Origin: Ensifer sp. IC3342 | GTDB lineage: Bacteria > Pseudomonadota > Alphaproteobacteria > Rhizobiales > Rhizobiaceae | Length of the DNA: 64,000 bases | Assembly: GCF_020193655.1 (NCBI RefSeq) | Contig: NZ_JADYVE010000017.1 | Span: 1 to 64,000, forward strand | Reading direction: 5' to 3' | Shown here: positions 56,266-64,000 of the stretch, one piece after another | How positions within the stretch are numbered: the first letter of the stretch is position 1 | Layout of the letters: every line of letters starts with the position of its first letter | The notes under the pieces: model-generated | The model's database searches: none | The model's input: the letters and a program-made list of their open reading frames with translations, nothing else | What the model was told of the DNA's origin: nothing | Made by a program: the position numbers and the translations under genes

Positions 56266-56888
56266 AGTTCTCCTTCGTCAGAAAGGGACCCGAAGCCAAG
56301 GCGCAGCGCGCGCATCTGTGCATCAAGTCCAAGAGCGACGTTGCCATACTCGCTCCAAAGCACGCACTCCTGCGGCGACAACGTCGGGTCCGGATCAATT
56401 CGAACCTTCGGCCGCTTCTCCCGTCCGTCGCATCCAGCAAACTCGCACGCGAGCATATCGACTTGCGTGGGACACACATGGAGGCAAACTTCTTCAGCGC
56501 CGCTGTATTTGCGCTCAATCGCGTGACGAACAGCTCTCACCAACAGCTCACCCGGATCGAAAGCGCCTAAAAGATCGCTTAGTATCTCTATGACGAGCTG
56601 TGGCAATTCCTGCTCCAGAATTGCCTTTCGTCGCGCTGCTTCGGTAGCTGCTCGTGCAATCAGCCCTGACATTTCCTCGGCGCCTGCATTCAACCCCTCG
56701 GCGTAGCCGCGCGCCCGCTCCCGCTGATAAGCGGCGCGTGCCCAGTTACGGACCCGCTGCTGATGCCGCTGTGCTGCGGCAAGCGCTTCTCCGGCGCTGT
56801 GCCAGATCTTAAGCTCACTCGCGGGTATCAGTGGCCCCAATGGGCGCATCTGCGGCGCGACGGGTGCTGCTGAAATGTCGGCGGTCAT
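56262..56888 (-). CDS. nolV: NolV (SctL), ATPase stator protein
   Basis: A 208-residue SctL/FliH-family protein: N-terminal linker, an alanine/arginine-rich helical part (AYQRERARGYAEGLNAGAEE) and a C-terminal domain (LVIEILSDLLGAFDPGELLV). It links the ATPase RhcN to the sorting platform. Four-base overlaps with nolU and rhcN show tight coupling. Confidence 0.9.
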   Translation of the reverse strand: MTADISAAPVAPQMRPLGPLIPASELKIWHSAGEALAAAQRHQQRVRNWARAAYQRERARGYAEGLNAGAEEMSGLIARAATEAARRKAILEQELPQLVIEILSDLLGAFDPGELLVRAVRHAIERKYSGAEEVCLHVCPTQVDMLACEFAGCDGREKRPKVRIDPDPTLSPQECVLWSEYGNVALGLDAQMRALRLGFGSLSDEGEL

Positions 56889-57529
56889 ATCGCCGGGGTC
56901 TCCATCTCAAAATGGGCGATCACGAGCGAAAACAACTCGCCTGAGGCATTATCGTGCTCAGGCGCTGGATTCTCGGCGGCTGTCCCGACCGGCAAACGTA
57001 AAAGCACGCGGTTACGCTCAAGCACTGGCCGTTTGTTGAGCCAGGTACCAAGACAGGCATGCCCATCGTGTTCAATTTGCAGTGCGAGTTTTTCCGGATC
57101 AGAGATCAATCCGTCTGCAATAGCATGCGCCAGATGTCGGATGCCAAATGCGTGCGCATCAGCGCCGATATATTCAACAAGCCGGGTGAGGTCAGGCTGA
57201 GAAACAAGCTTCAGCAGCGAACGGGCATGCCAAATACTTCCGGCAAGAAGAGCAGCCCGACGAGGATCATGGCCGTGCAGGAGATCCGGCCCCCATCCGG
57301 TGAGGTTCCAATCCGTGTCATTGTCAAGCAGCAATTCTGCCAGTCGTGGCTGAAGCCTCGCACAATTCTGCAACTGCAGCAATGTCGCAGCCGATAACCC
57401 CGGATCAAGACGGGCGGCAAGACGCGTCGGATGGGCCGATCCAGCAAGCTCGCTCCGGGAAAAGGAACGCAATTGGAACGAGAAATCAGGCTGGGTAGTC
57501 TGTATCGATATCGGCATTGGGAATGTCAC
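56885..57529 (-). CDS. nolU: NolU (SctK-like), sorting platform accessory protein
   Basis: A 214-residue soluble protein, PDFSFQLRSFSRSELAGSAH at the start and HAFGIRHLAHAIADGLISDP later. Place between nolT and nolV defines NolU, the rhizobial SctK-like component. A GTG at 57529 overlaps the nolT stop by four bases; an ATG at 57517 is an alternative start. Sequence similarity to SctK proteins is weak by eye. Confidence 0.85.
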   Translation of the reverse strand: MTFPMPISIQTTQPDFSFQLRSFSRSELAGSAHPTRLAARLDPGLSAATLLQLQNCARLQPRLAELLLDNDTDWNLTGWGPDLLHGHDPRRAALLAGSIWHARSLLKLVSQPDLTRLVEYIGADAHAFGIRHLAHAIADGLISDPEKLALQIEHDGHACLGTWLNKRPVLERNRVLLRLPVGTAAENPAPEHDNASGELFSLVIAHFEMETPAI

Positions 57530-58395
57530 CTAGGCCCTAGCGCCGGTATCTTTTTGCGAATGGCCCCGACAGCGGAAACACTGGAGCGCTCCTGGACTTC
57601 AGATAGTTCGCCAGTCGATTGCCTGCGCCGATGCCCAAGAACACTGACTAAGAGGTAACACGCCACAGCGAACACTGCTGCGGCAACACCCATCGCGGTA
57701 GCCAGAAGTGGCACTGGGATTGGCCTAGATGCTTGCGCCAAGCCAGTCGCCAGTACGGACTGTTGCTCATGTGCGGACCGTTCCACCGGCACTAACACCA
57801 ATTCTACCTTGTCGTAGGACAAGCCTTCGATGCTGTCGGCGACGAGCATCTTTATCTTAGGCAGCAGAGCCGAGAGATTCATTTTGGCGTCGTGGCGGAT
57901 AAAAACGGAGGCCGAGGACGGAGTGTCGCCCGCTCGCAGCAGGTCGTTATGCGGCAGTACCACATGAACACGTGCAGAAAACACGCCATCAATATCGCTG
58001 ATCGTATGCGACAACTCTTCGCTCAGGGCATAGACGTAACGGGCACGCTCCTCAGTCGGCGAGGCAATCAGGCCCGATCCTTGGAATATCTCGCCAAGGT
58101 TCTTGAAAGATTGGCGCGGCAGCCCCTTTGCATTCAGGAGGTTGATCGAGAAGGCGAGCAACTTTTCGTCGACCTGGATTGTGCTGGTGCCATCCTTTGC
58201 GGCCACCCGGACTGCATCAACTCCGTTGTCTATCAGAAGCGCGAGCATCTCATTAGCCTCACGCTCCTGCAACCGCGTATAGAGATCGACCTTACAACCG
58301 CTCAAAGCCAGGAGAAGTGGCAACACGACAAGGCCAAGCCCTCGCCGGCCAGACGTGTAGCTGCTCGTTACGTCGCAATGGGCTAAGCCAATCAT
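57526..58395 (-). CDS. nolT: NolT (SctJ), inner-membrane ring lipoprotein
   Basis: A 289-residue lipoprotein with signal peptide and lipobox (LVVLPLLLALSGCKVDLYTR), the SctJ/YscJ body (LQEREANEMLALLIDNGVDA, SEELSHTISDIDGVFSARVH, VVLP) and a C-terminal membrane segment (VPLLATAMGVAAAVFAVACY). It forms the inner ring of the basal body with Y4yQ. It lies 9 bases after nolB. Confidence 0.93.
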   Translation of the reverse strand: MIGLAHCDVTSSYTSGRRGLGLVVLPLLLALSGCKVDLYTRLQEREANEMLALLIDNGVDAVRVAAKDGTSTIQVDEKLLAFSINLLNAKGLPRQSFKNLGEIFQGSGLIASPTEERARYVYALSEELSHTISDIDGVFSARVHVVLPHNDLLRAGDTPSSASVFIRHDAKMNLSALLPKIKMLVADSIEGLSYDKVELVLVPVERSAHEQQSVLATGLAQASRPIPVPLLATAMGVAAAVFAVACYLLVSVLGHRRRQSTGELSEVQERSSVSAVGAIRKKIPALGPR

Positions 58396-58404
58396 GCGCG
58401 TGAC

Positions 58405-58902
58405 TCACCCTTCCTTTAACAGTTTGTTTACGGATGTGGTGATGCCGCTGATCCCTTTGGAAATCAGGGAAACTTGAGTCACGCCGTTGTAAAGATCCCG
58501 CAGGCCAGCAATCATCACTTCAAAATCATGCCCTCCTTGCGGAACTCCCAACATTTCGGTTCCCGCCCCAGCTTCGACAGGGAGCTTCTGCGCAGGCCCC
58601 GGCAGAGCGCCGCTCGCAAGGGCAGCCTCATGGTTAGGCGCGGCAGCAGTAACTATATTGTCCGGGAAAATCGAAGAAATCGTTTGCAGCACGCGCTCCC
58701 CCAGTGGGCTCGTCTGCGCAGCCGCGCGATAAACGTCCGTCGGCGGAGCAACTGGCGCCACTCTTGCTGGGGCCGAGGCAATATCATTTTTCATCGAGTC
58801 AGCCGCCTGCGCTAGAGCGCGCTCAAACTGAGCCTGCTCGCCGAATGACGTTGACCCGACGTTGGGGAGACTGGCAGAGATTGACGTGACAGGTATCATC
58901 AT
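58405..58902 (-). CDS. nolB: NolB/NopB, type III pilus-associated protein
   Basis: A 165-residue protein starting MMIPVTSISASLPNVGSTSF, soluble, alanine-rich, with ISSIFPDNIVTAAAPNHEAA and a helical C-terminus (GLRDLYNGVTQVSLISKGIS). First gene of nolB-T-U-V-rhcN...rhcU, it corresponds to NolB, shown in S. fredii to be secreted (NopB) and needed for the pilus. Either of two adjacent ATG codons may start it. A tts-like element lies just upstream. Confidence 0.88.
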   Translation of the reverse strand: MMIPVTSISASLPNVGSTSFGEQAQFERALAQAADSMKNDIASAPARVAPVAPPTDVYRAAAQTSPLGERVLQTISSIFPDNIVTAAAPNHEAALASGALPGPAQKLPVEAGAGTEMLGVPQGGHDFEVMIAGLRDLYNGVTQVSLISKGISGITTSVNKLLKEG

Positions 58903-58936
58903 GCAAGGACTCGATTGCTTTCTCTTTGACGCGGTG

Positions 58937-58961
58937 ACTTTTAGCGAGGCGAGCTGACGAC
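58937..58961 (-). promoter_or_regulatory. Imperfect tts-box-like element upstream of nolB
   Basis: On the minus strand TCGTCAGCTCGCCTCGCTAA keeps TCGTCAGCT and GCTAA of the tts box, but the middle is two bases short and lacks TCGAAA. It lies about 35 bases before nolB, where a TtsI site is expected. Confidence 0.45.
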
Positions 58962-59056
58962 ACTCTGACAACGGCAGCGTCGCTTGCCCATTCAAGAGTG
59001 ACGTTAGTCGAGTTGAACCACGTGGGAGAATTTCAGCTTTGGTTTATCAGGACGAG

Positions 59057-59761
59057 ATGCCGAGAACGCCCATCCAATCCACCGCGCTGCACATCTTGAA
59101 GAGACTTCTCTGTGTCGGGTTTTTTCTGTCCGCCGGAATCCACACAACTCTCGGAGCCCCCCTGGCGCTCCCTTCGACACCCTATAGGTATACGGTTCTA
59201 GATCAGGATCTCTCTGTCGCGTTGCAGGAATTCGGGAACAATCTGGATATCAGTGTCGACATCAGCGCCGAGGTGAAGGGGCGGATCCGCGGGCGTATGC
59301 CGGAGTTGCCGCCGCGCGAGTTCCTCGACCGGCTGACCAAACTGTACGATCTCCAATGGTACTACGACGGGGTTGTGCTCTATGTGTCTGCTGCAAAAGA
59401 AGCGCAAACTCGGATGCTTGTGTTGAGTTCAATTCGCTTTGATGCTTTCAAGGGGGCCCTCGATAAGCTTGACATCTCCGATGAACGCTATCTGGTGAGA
59501 CCTGCGCCGGGAAATGGCCTGGTCTTGGTGTCCGGTCCGCCGCGCTTCATCGCGCTCGTGGAGCAGACGTTCAACGGTCTCCTAGCAGTGGCGCAGGCGC
59601 AGCCTCGGGTCGCTGAGACGCCCCCTAAGGAATCGGTGATGGTATTGTTTCGGGGCTCCTCCACCACGGTCGTCCGCAGCGCGGGATCGGAAGTCCTTTA
59701 TACTTCTGACGTGCCGCCAGAGGACGACGTTGGCGGGAAGGCTGAGCTGAGCAAGAAATGA
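59057..59761 (+). CDS. nolW: NolW (RhcC1), N-terminal half of a split secretin
   Basis: A 234-residue protein with a signal peptide (LLCVGFFLSAGIHTTLGAPL) and two secretin N-domains (YTVLDQDLSVALQEFGNNLD ... GRMPELPPREFLDRLTKLYD). It ends before the membrane-spanning secretin domain, as rhizobial NolW does; the rest (RhcC2) is usually encoded separately and is not in this window. AGGA precedes the ATG at 59057, favoured over a TTG at 59039. It is divergent from nolB. Confidence 0.9.
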   Translation: MPRTPIQSTALHILKRLLCVGFFLSAGIHTTLGAPLALPSTPYRYTVLDQDLSVALQEFGNNLDISVDISAEVKGRIRGRMPELPPREFLDRLTKLYDLQWYYDGVVLYVSAAKEAQTRMLVLSSIRFDAFKGALDKLDISDERYLVRPAPGNGLVLVSGPPRFIALVEQTFNGLLAVAQAQPRVAETPPKESVMVLFRGSSTTVVRSAGSEVLYTSDVPPEDDVGGKAELSKK

Positions 59762-60053
59762 AATTTGAGCATGCGATCGAGCTTCAGAATTAAAACTTCA
59801 CTGTGGTCACCTCTTGATTGTTATTCGTCTGAGGCTCGTCAGTTTCTCGAAAGCTAAACCGCTCATGATTGAATCGGCAGCTCCAACGATCATCGCCCGC
59901 CACTGTGCTGGAATCTTGAAGCTGTGAGAAAGCGAAACAATCAAAAGCGTGGTTAATCCAAGTGAGGCTCTAAGATTGTCAACGTTCGTGAACGCAAGCA
60001 CCTCAGACGAGGTCCTTGTAGAGGGATTCCAACATCACGTCTGAGGATGCACA
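59762..60053. other. Leader region of nolX with a tts box
   Basis: No gene is seen between nolW and nolX. A strong tts box lies at 59838-59855, leaving about 198 bases to the nolX ATG, a long leader. Confidence 0.5.
59838..59855 (+). promoter_or_regulatory. tts box upstream of nolX
   Basis: GTCAGTTTCTCGAAAGCT matches the tts-box core with at most one change, preceded by CTC as in TCGTCAG. It points towards nolX (nopX), 198 bases downstream. Confidence 0.88.
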
Positions 60054-61886
60054 ATGTCGGCCAGCAACATTTCACCATTGATCAGCTCTAATCTCGCACA
60101 GGCGTCGGTCCTCAAAGCTTTCGCGCCTATGTTAGCCCAGACCCAGCAAAGCGCATTGTCCTTCGAAGCGATGTTGTCCACTTACGGGCTCGCCGATAGA
60201 ACCGGTCCCTTAGCTCGCCGGGACCTGCTGCTGCCGGATGCCGAGTCGACGTTAGAGGATTTGCAGCAGCACCCATTGGACCTGCTGCCCCCCCATATGA
60301 GGGCGGCAATCGAATCAATGGATCAGACCCCGCAGTCACCGGCTGGTATCGACGACCATTATGTCGCGCCAGCTCCCATACCCAGCTCGAGAATTACGTG
60401 GAACGGTGGCTCGCTGACTAAAGCTGAGTTGCAGATTGTCGCAGTGCTGAACCGTCACAAGGACCAGTTCCCACTCAGTTGGGAGTCGCTTGAGGCCAAA
60501 GCCAATGACCCCTCTACGCCGCCGGATCTGAAAGCAGCAATCGAGGCATTGCTACAGGATCCAGAACTTTTTTATGCCATCGGCTCGCAGGGCGATGGCC
60601 GCTGTGGAGGCAAGATCACCGCGAGGGACTTGTCCGAATTTTCCAACCATCACCCACAAGTTGCCGCATTTCAGGAAAGCCAGGCGCAAAGCTATGTGGA
60701 GAACTACATCCCATCCGACAGCGCCGGAAATACCCAGCCATCGGTCATGACCAAGAGCGATGCTCTACGCGAGCTTTACCGGTACTCGGAATATCTGCCC
60801 AAGAACCTGAGTCTGGCCGACTTAAAACAGATCGTCGACGGCGAAGCGAAAACAGGCAAATGTCCGCCCCAGGTCATCGCGGCGGCTCAATACTTCGTCA
60901 ATCATCCGGAAGACTGGAAGCAGTTGTACGGTGGTAACATAGATAAGGTCCACAAAGAGGACTTTCTGCAAGTGGCTTCTTCGTCGATGAGCCTAACGCA
61001 AGCCGAGATGAACACGCTCGAGACAGTTAACAGCCATCAGGACTTGTTTTTTGGGAGCGGTGACCTCACACGCGAAAAGCTTTCGAGCATGGCAGACGAT
61101 AAGAGCTTGGATCCCGAAGTACGTAAAGCTGCTTCGCAGCTTCTTTCAGATCCTCTCCTGTTCGGTCTGCTTAACAATTCGATTACAGGGTATAAGACTC
61201 ATCATGGGTTTTTCGACTTCGGCGGCGGACATACTGTCGATTCCGGCAATGTCAGCAAAGAAGACTTTGCCCGTTTCTACACAAATATGACTACTGCCAA
61301 CCGCAGCGTTCAACAGCCAAAGTTCCATGTGCCCGAAACTGCGGCATCTCAGGACGCTGTCGCAGACATGAGGATGGGCGTTGCGGACCAGCCTGACATC
61401 AAGTCGCCGAAAAAGAACGGCGGAGCCCTCATGCACGTAGTCGACCCCGCGCTGAAGGTGTGGTCTCAAGCGCTTGACTGGGCTGCAACGGCCGTGGGAG
61501 TGCTCAGCTTCATTCCAGGTATCGGACAACTGGCCGATCTCGTATCGATGACGCTTGCATGCGAGGCCCAGGCCGCAAATCTCCTGCGTACAGCCATTAC
61601 CGGAGGCAATATGAAGCAGGCGCTGATAGAAGCTGGCATCGGGGTCGCGGCCCAGGCGGTCGGCCTTTTCTCGGGACCCGGGGTCAAGCTAGCGATTCGC
61701 AACGGGCTCGTGAGGAAGGCGATGGAAGAGGCCGCGACGGCCGGGATCAATCTGCCGCTTTCCATGGCGCAGCACTATGCAGAAGGTTACCTGAACAACC
61801 TGCAGACACGCCTTGCAGGCAACCCTGTGCAGACCGCCAGTCTGCCCGGCCAGATGAACACCCCATTTCCCCAATACCTGGCATGA
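60054..61886 (+). CDS. nolX: NolX/NopX, type III translocon protein (HrpF-like)
   Basis: A 610-residue secreted protein starting MSASNISPLISSNLAQASVL, with repeated segments of a DLKQIVDGEAKTGKCPPQVI / EKLSSMADDKSLDPEVRKAA type (about residues 120-400) and a C-terminal hydrophobic helix region (ALDWAATAVGVLSFIPGIGQ, LADLVSMTL). This is the HrpF/NopX plan, a protein that inserts into the host membrane to pass effectors. The length is as expected and the frame is intact. Confidence 0.93.
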   Translation: MSASNISPLISSNLAQASVLKAFAPMLAQTQQSALSFEAMLSTYGLADRTGPLARRDLLLPDAESTLEDLQQHPLDLLPPHMRAAIESMDQTPQSPAGIDDHYVAPAPIPSSRITWNGGSLTKAELQIVAVLNRHKDQFPLSWESLEAKANDPSTPPDLKAAIEALLQDPELFYAIGSQGDGRCGGKITARDLSEFSNHHPQVAAFQESQAQSYVENYIPSDSAGNTQPSVMTKSDALRELYRYSEYLPKNLSLADLKQIVDGEAKTGKCPPQVIAAAQYFVNHPEDWKQLYGGNIDKVHKEDFLQVASSSMSLTQAEMNTLETVNSHQDLFFGSGDLTREKLSSMADDKSLDPEVRKAASQLLSDPLLFGLLNNSITGYKTHHGFFDFGGGHTVDSGNVSKEDFARFYTNMTTANRSVQQPKFHVPETAASQDAVADMRMGVADQPDIKSPKKNGGALMHVVDPALKVWSQALDWAATAVGVLSFIPGIGQLADLVSMTLACEAQAANLLRTAITGGNMKQALIEAGIGVAAQAVGLFSGPGVKLAIRNGLVRKAMEEAATAGINLPLSMAQHYAEGYLNNLQTRLAGNPVQTASLPGQMNTPFPQYLA

Positions 61887-62480
61887 CAAACAAATGTGCG
61901 TTTCCTCGCCGCGCCTCGTCGACTGATGTCGCTCGCACATAGGCGGCCGCCTAGGCGGCGAATGGTCAGGAGACGAGACGTAAAGCAAACCCGGCTACGA
62001 AGTGCTGGGTTGGGCTGGGGACAATCGACTTCGATGTGTTCACGTCATACCAGCTCTCAAATCGTTCAAAACCTCCGTCGGCGCTACAATCAGTCCGATA
62101 GTATTCGGCGGCACGTTGACGCTCAGATCGATGTCGTTGGTGATCGTGAGATTTTTGTTGGTCGCAAACATACTGGGCCATGGACAGATGAGGCGAGGTT
62201 CTGGGCGCTCCAGCAGGCCACCGTTCCAAGCCCACACCTAGTTGATAGCTCAAGTCCAGATGCGCTAGGAGCCGGGCGCCAGGTTAGATTTTTTCCACTG
62301 CTTAGATCGCGGAGGTGAGGCGCTGTAGGTCGGCTCACTAACCGCAGCGAATCGTCGCCCCCAAGGCGATTTCAACAGCATACGGGCATCCAAAAGTGTC
62401 ACGATACACAATAATGATAGCATAAAATGTCTCCAGTAGTGTAGATTATGCGTAACCGTATTTAACTGTGGATCAAGTGT
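61887..62480. other. Intergenic region between nolX and the decarboxylase gene
   Basis: Several overlapping short frames occur, none convincing on either strand. The last ~150 bases before the decarboxylase gene are A+T-rich, as promoters often are, but I see no nod box, tts box or sigma-54 site. Confidence 0.4.
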
Positions 62481-63677
62481 GTGAACATTATATATGAACA
62501 GAACGAAAATATTCTCTCAGATAGGTGGAAGGATGTCGATTCGACCCTGCGCAAACTTGGCAAGAAGTTTTCTGACAGGCGCAATAAGCACCTAGGGTAC
62601 CCTTATAACCTCGACTTTGACCCTAGACCAATCTCCCAATTCGGCGAATTTCTAGTTAATAACTTGGGTGATCCATATGTCGGTTCACACTATGCGACCG
62701 AGGTCTGTGACTTAGAGCTCGAGGTGGTCGACTGGACAATGCGGGTCTGGGAGTGCGCCGACCCAGAAGAATACTGGGGAACTGTGGGCGCAAGTGGAAC
62801 TGAAGGTAATCTATGGGCCATATACCTTGCGCGCGAGACTCTTGATAATCCTATTCTGATACACTCGACAGAGGCGCACTACTCGCTTCCAAAGGCAGCG
62901 AGAATCCTCCAGATCGAGGCTTTAACATGCGGGGCCGATCGTTCCGGCGCTATCTCTGTGGATGATCTCTCGGAGGTTATCCACGCAAATCGCCATCGCA
63001 GCATCATTCTCGCATTGACCTGTGGAACGACAATGAAAGGGGCTCACGACGACATCGCGTCCTGCATCGGCGTTCTGGACCAAGTCGGGATAGATCCGAG
63101 GCGACGCTTTGTCCACGTCGATGGCGCTCTGAATGCAATGGTCCTTCCCTTTGTCGATGGCTTACCGAGCGGCATCCGCCCCTCTTTCCGGCATGGGGTC
63201 GATAGCATGTCAACCTCAGGTCACAAGATGATCGGCACGCCGATGCCCTGCGGTGTCCTCGTAGTCCGCCGTGACCACGTCCGTCGAGTGGCCTCCGTTG
63301 TCAGCTACTTGCGCTCAGATGATACGACCCTGATGGGATCGCGAAACGGCCACGCCGTTCTCGCGATCTGGAACCGGCTGATGCGCCTTGACATCGCCGG
63401 TTTCCGCAACAGTGCCCGAGTCTGCATCGAACGCGCGGAAGGCTTCGCAGGAGCACTTCGCTCCGCGGGCGTCCCGGTTTTGCTCAATCCATGGTCCTTG
63501 ACGGTTGTGTTTCCAAAACCTTCCGAGAGGCTTGTCAACGAATACCAGCTCGCATGCGATGGCAACTCCGCCCACGCGATCGTTATGCCAAGCGTCAAAG
63601 CTGATCTCATCGAGCGCTTCGTCAACGCCTATACCGCAGAGTGGCGCTGCAATCCTCAGCAAAAGGTGTTTTCATGA
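62481..63677 (+). CDS. PLP-dependent group II decarboxylase, histidine-decarboxylase-like
   Basis: A 398-residue PLP enzyme starting (GTG) NIIYEQNENILSDRWKDVDS. Features are GTVGASGTEGN at about residues 100-110, HVDGA with Asp214, and the PLP lysine in STSGHKMIGTPMPCG (Lys249). Length and these motifs fit the histidine/serine decarboxylase branch. It would release CO2 from an amino acid, giving histamine or ethanolamine, or a related amine; substrate cannot be fixed by eye. The stop overlaps the start of a fatty acid desaturase gene by four bases. Confidence 0.8.
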   Translation: MNIIYEQNENILSDRWKDVDSTLRKLGKKFSDRRNKHLGYPYNLDFDPRPISQFGEFLVNNLGDPYVGSHYATEVCDLELEVVDWTMRVWECADPEEYWGTVGASGTEGNLWAIYLARETLDNPILIHSTEAHYSLPKAARILQIEALTCGADRSGAISVDDLSEVIHANRHRSIILALTCGTTMKGAHDDIASCIGVLDQVGIDPRRRFVHVDGALNAMVLPFVDGLPSGIRPSFRHGVDSMSTSGHKMIGTPMPCGVLVVRRDHVRRVASVVSYLRSDDTTLMGSRNGHAVLAIWNRLMRLDIAGFRNSARVCIERAEGFAGALRSAGVPVLLNPWSLTVVFPKPSERLVNEYQLACDGNSAHAIVMPSVKADLIERFVNAYTAEWRCNPQQKVFS

Positions 63678-64000
63678 ACGCTCATGCTCAGCCTCTTTAC
63701 AATGGCATCGAAGCGCCCGGCCGGTACACTCACCACCGCTTCGATCGGTCCATCACTAATGACATCAAGGCGCTTTCAACTGACAATTGGCATGGCCCGC
63801 TTTATATCCTGAAGGATTATGCGGTGATCGCTGCCTGCGCGTTGCTGGTGCTTAGGGTAAGCTGGTGGTTTTATCCCCTCGCGGTGATAATGATCGGCGC
63901 CCATCAGCGAGGCATCTCCACTATTTTGCACGATTCTGCGCACGGTGTGCTGACAAAGAATCGTCTGCTGAACTTCCTCCTCGGCACATTGCCAACTGCT
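63674..64000 (+). CDS. Fatty acid desaturase, N-terminal part (cut by the window end)
   Basis: The first 109 residues, MNAHAQPLYNGIEAPGRYTH to the window end, include two hydrophobic segments and the first histidine box HDSAHG (His86, His90) of membrane-bound di-iron desaturases. The ATG overlaps the decarboxylase stop (ATGA), so the two are coupled. Substrates of this family range from acyl lipids to hydroxylated compounds. The other histidine boxes lie beyond the window. Confidence 0.78.
   Translation, partial: MNAHAQPLYNGIEAPGRYTHHRFDRSITNDIKALSTDNWHGPLYILKDYAVIAACALLVLRVSWWFYPLAVIMIGAHQRGISTILHDSAHGVLTKNRLLNFLLGTLPTA

Noticed and set aside
62380-62480. NifA-type site before the decarboxylase gene (TGTCACGATACACA)
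   Set aside because: The spacing between TGT and ACA is eight, not ten, and no -24/-12 promoter follows.
1-64000. CRISPR arrays, tRNA or rRNA genes, replication origin
   Set aside because: No regularly spaced repeats, tRNA-like cloverleaf with conserved TTCGA loop, rRNA sequence or repABC-type gene was noticed in reading the window.

Overview
The window looks like part of the symbiotic replicon (plasmid or island) of a fast-growing rhizobium of the Sinorhizobium/Ensifer group, close in gene content to broad-host-range S. fredii-type strains. The reasons are: a microaerobic fix regulon whose FixL, FixJ and FixK have S. meliloti-like lengths and motifs; a Nod-factor fucosylation cluster (noeJ, noeK, nodZ, noeL, nolK) with NodD, SyrB-type and SyrM-type regulators; and a rhizobial type III secretion (Rhc/Nop) locus. 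Family names and strain comparisons come from recalled knowledge, not from a search.

Layout. 1-800: remains of a Tn3-type transposon (tnpA start, broken resolvase). 800-2525: small unknown genes, a truncated Crp/Fnr regulator, fixS. 2376-8888: fixS-I-H-G and fixP-Q, then a 5'-truncated and frameshifted fixO; fixN is missing and the fixNOQP promoter (anaerobox) abuts the broken fixO. 9259-13080: PNPOx-like protein, fixK, a degenerate receiver protein, fixJ, fixL. 13200-18700: damaged microaerobic/denitrification genes (universal stress fragment, frameshifted membrane protein, DUF2249, intact hemN and norD, fragments of norQ, ubiX and ubiD). 18890-24232: tyrosine-recombinase remnant, MucR/Ros-type regulator, two SyrB-family genes, IS110 remnant, nodD with an adjacent nod-box-like site. 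24709-31272: noeJ and noeK divergent, then a nod box and nodZ-noeL-nolK. 31400-38256: IS110 remnant, a second nod box, a small SnoaL-like gene and a four-gene squalene/hopene operon (hpnC-hpnD-hpnE-shc). 38380-42091: IS110 remnant, acdS (ACC deaminase), a small XRE-type regulator and a SyrM-like LysR gene. 43180-61886: type III secretion, with nopC-nopA-y4yQ-rhcV-y4yS, nopP, and nolB-T-U-V-rhcN-y4yJ-rhcQ-R-S-T-U on the minus strand, and nolW and nolX on the plus strand. 62481-64000: a histidine-decarboxylase-like gene translationally coupled to a fatty acid desaturase cut by the window end.

How the parts work together. FixL senses low O2 and phosphorylates FixJ, which drives fixK (FixJ site at 10501). 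FixK acts on anaeroboxes (TTGAY-N4-RTCAA type) at 2339, 7037, 8988, 13232 and 14724. NodD and flavonoids act on nod boxes to make GDP-fucose and fucosylated Nod factors, and possibly the hopene operon. TtsI, encoded outside this window, should act on tts boxes upstream of nopC and nolX. Between the working modules the DNA is full of decayed IS elements and truncated genes, typical of a symbiotic region that recombines heavily.

The best second-look points are the nod box ahead of the minimal hopene operon, the decarboxylase-desaturase pair, the RhcU protein lacking the NPTH autocleavage motif, and the fixNO deletion fused to its old promoter.
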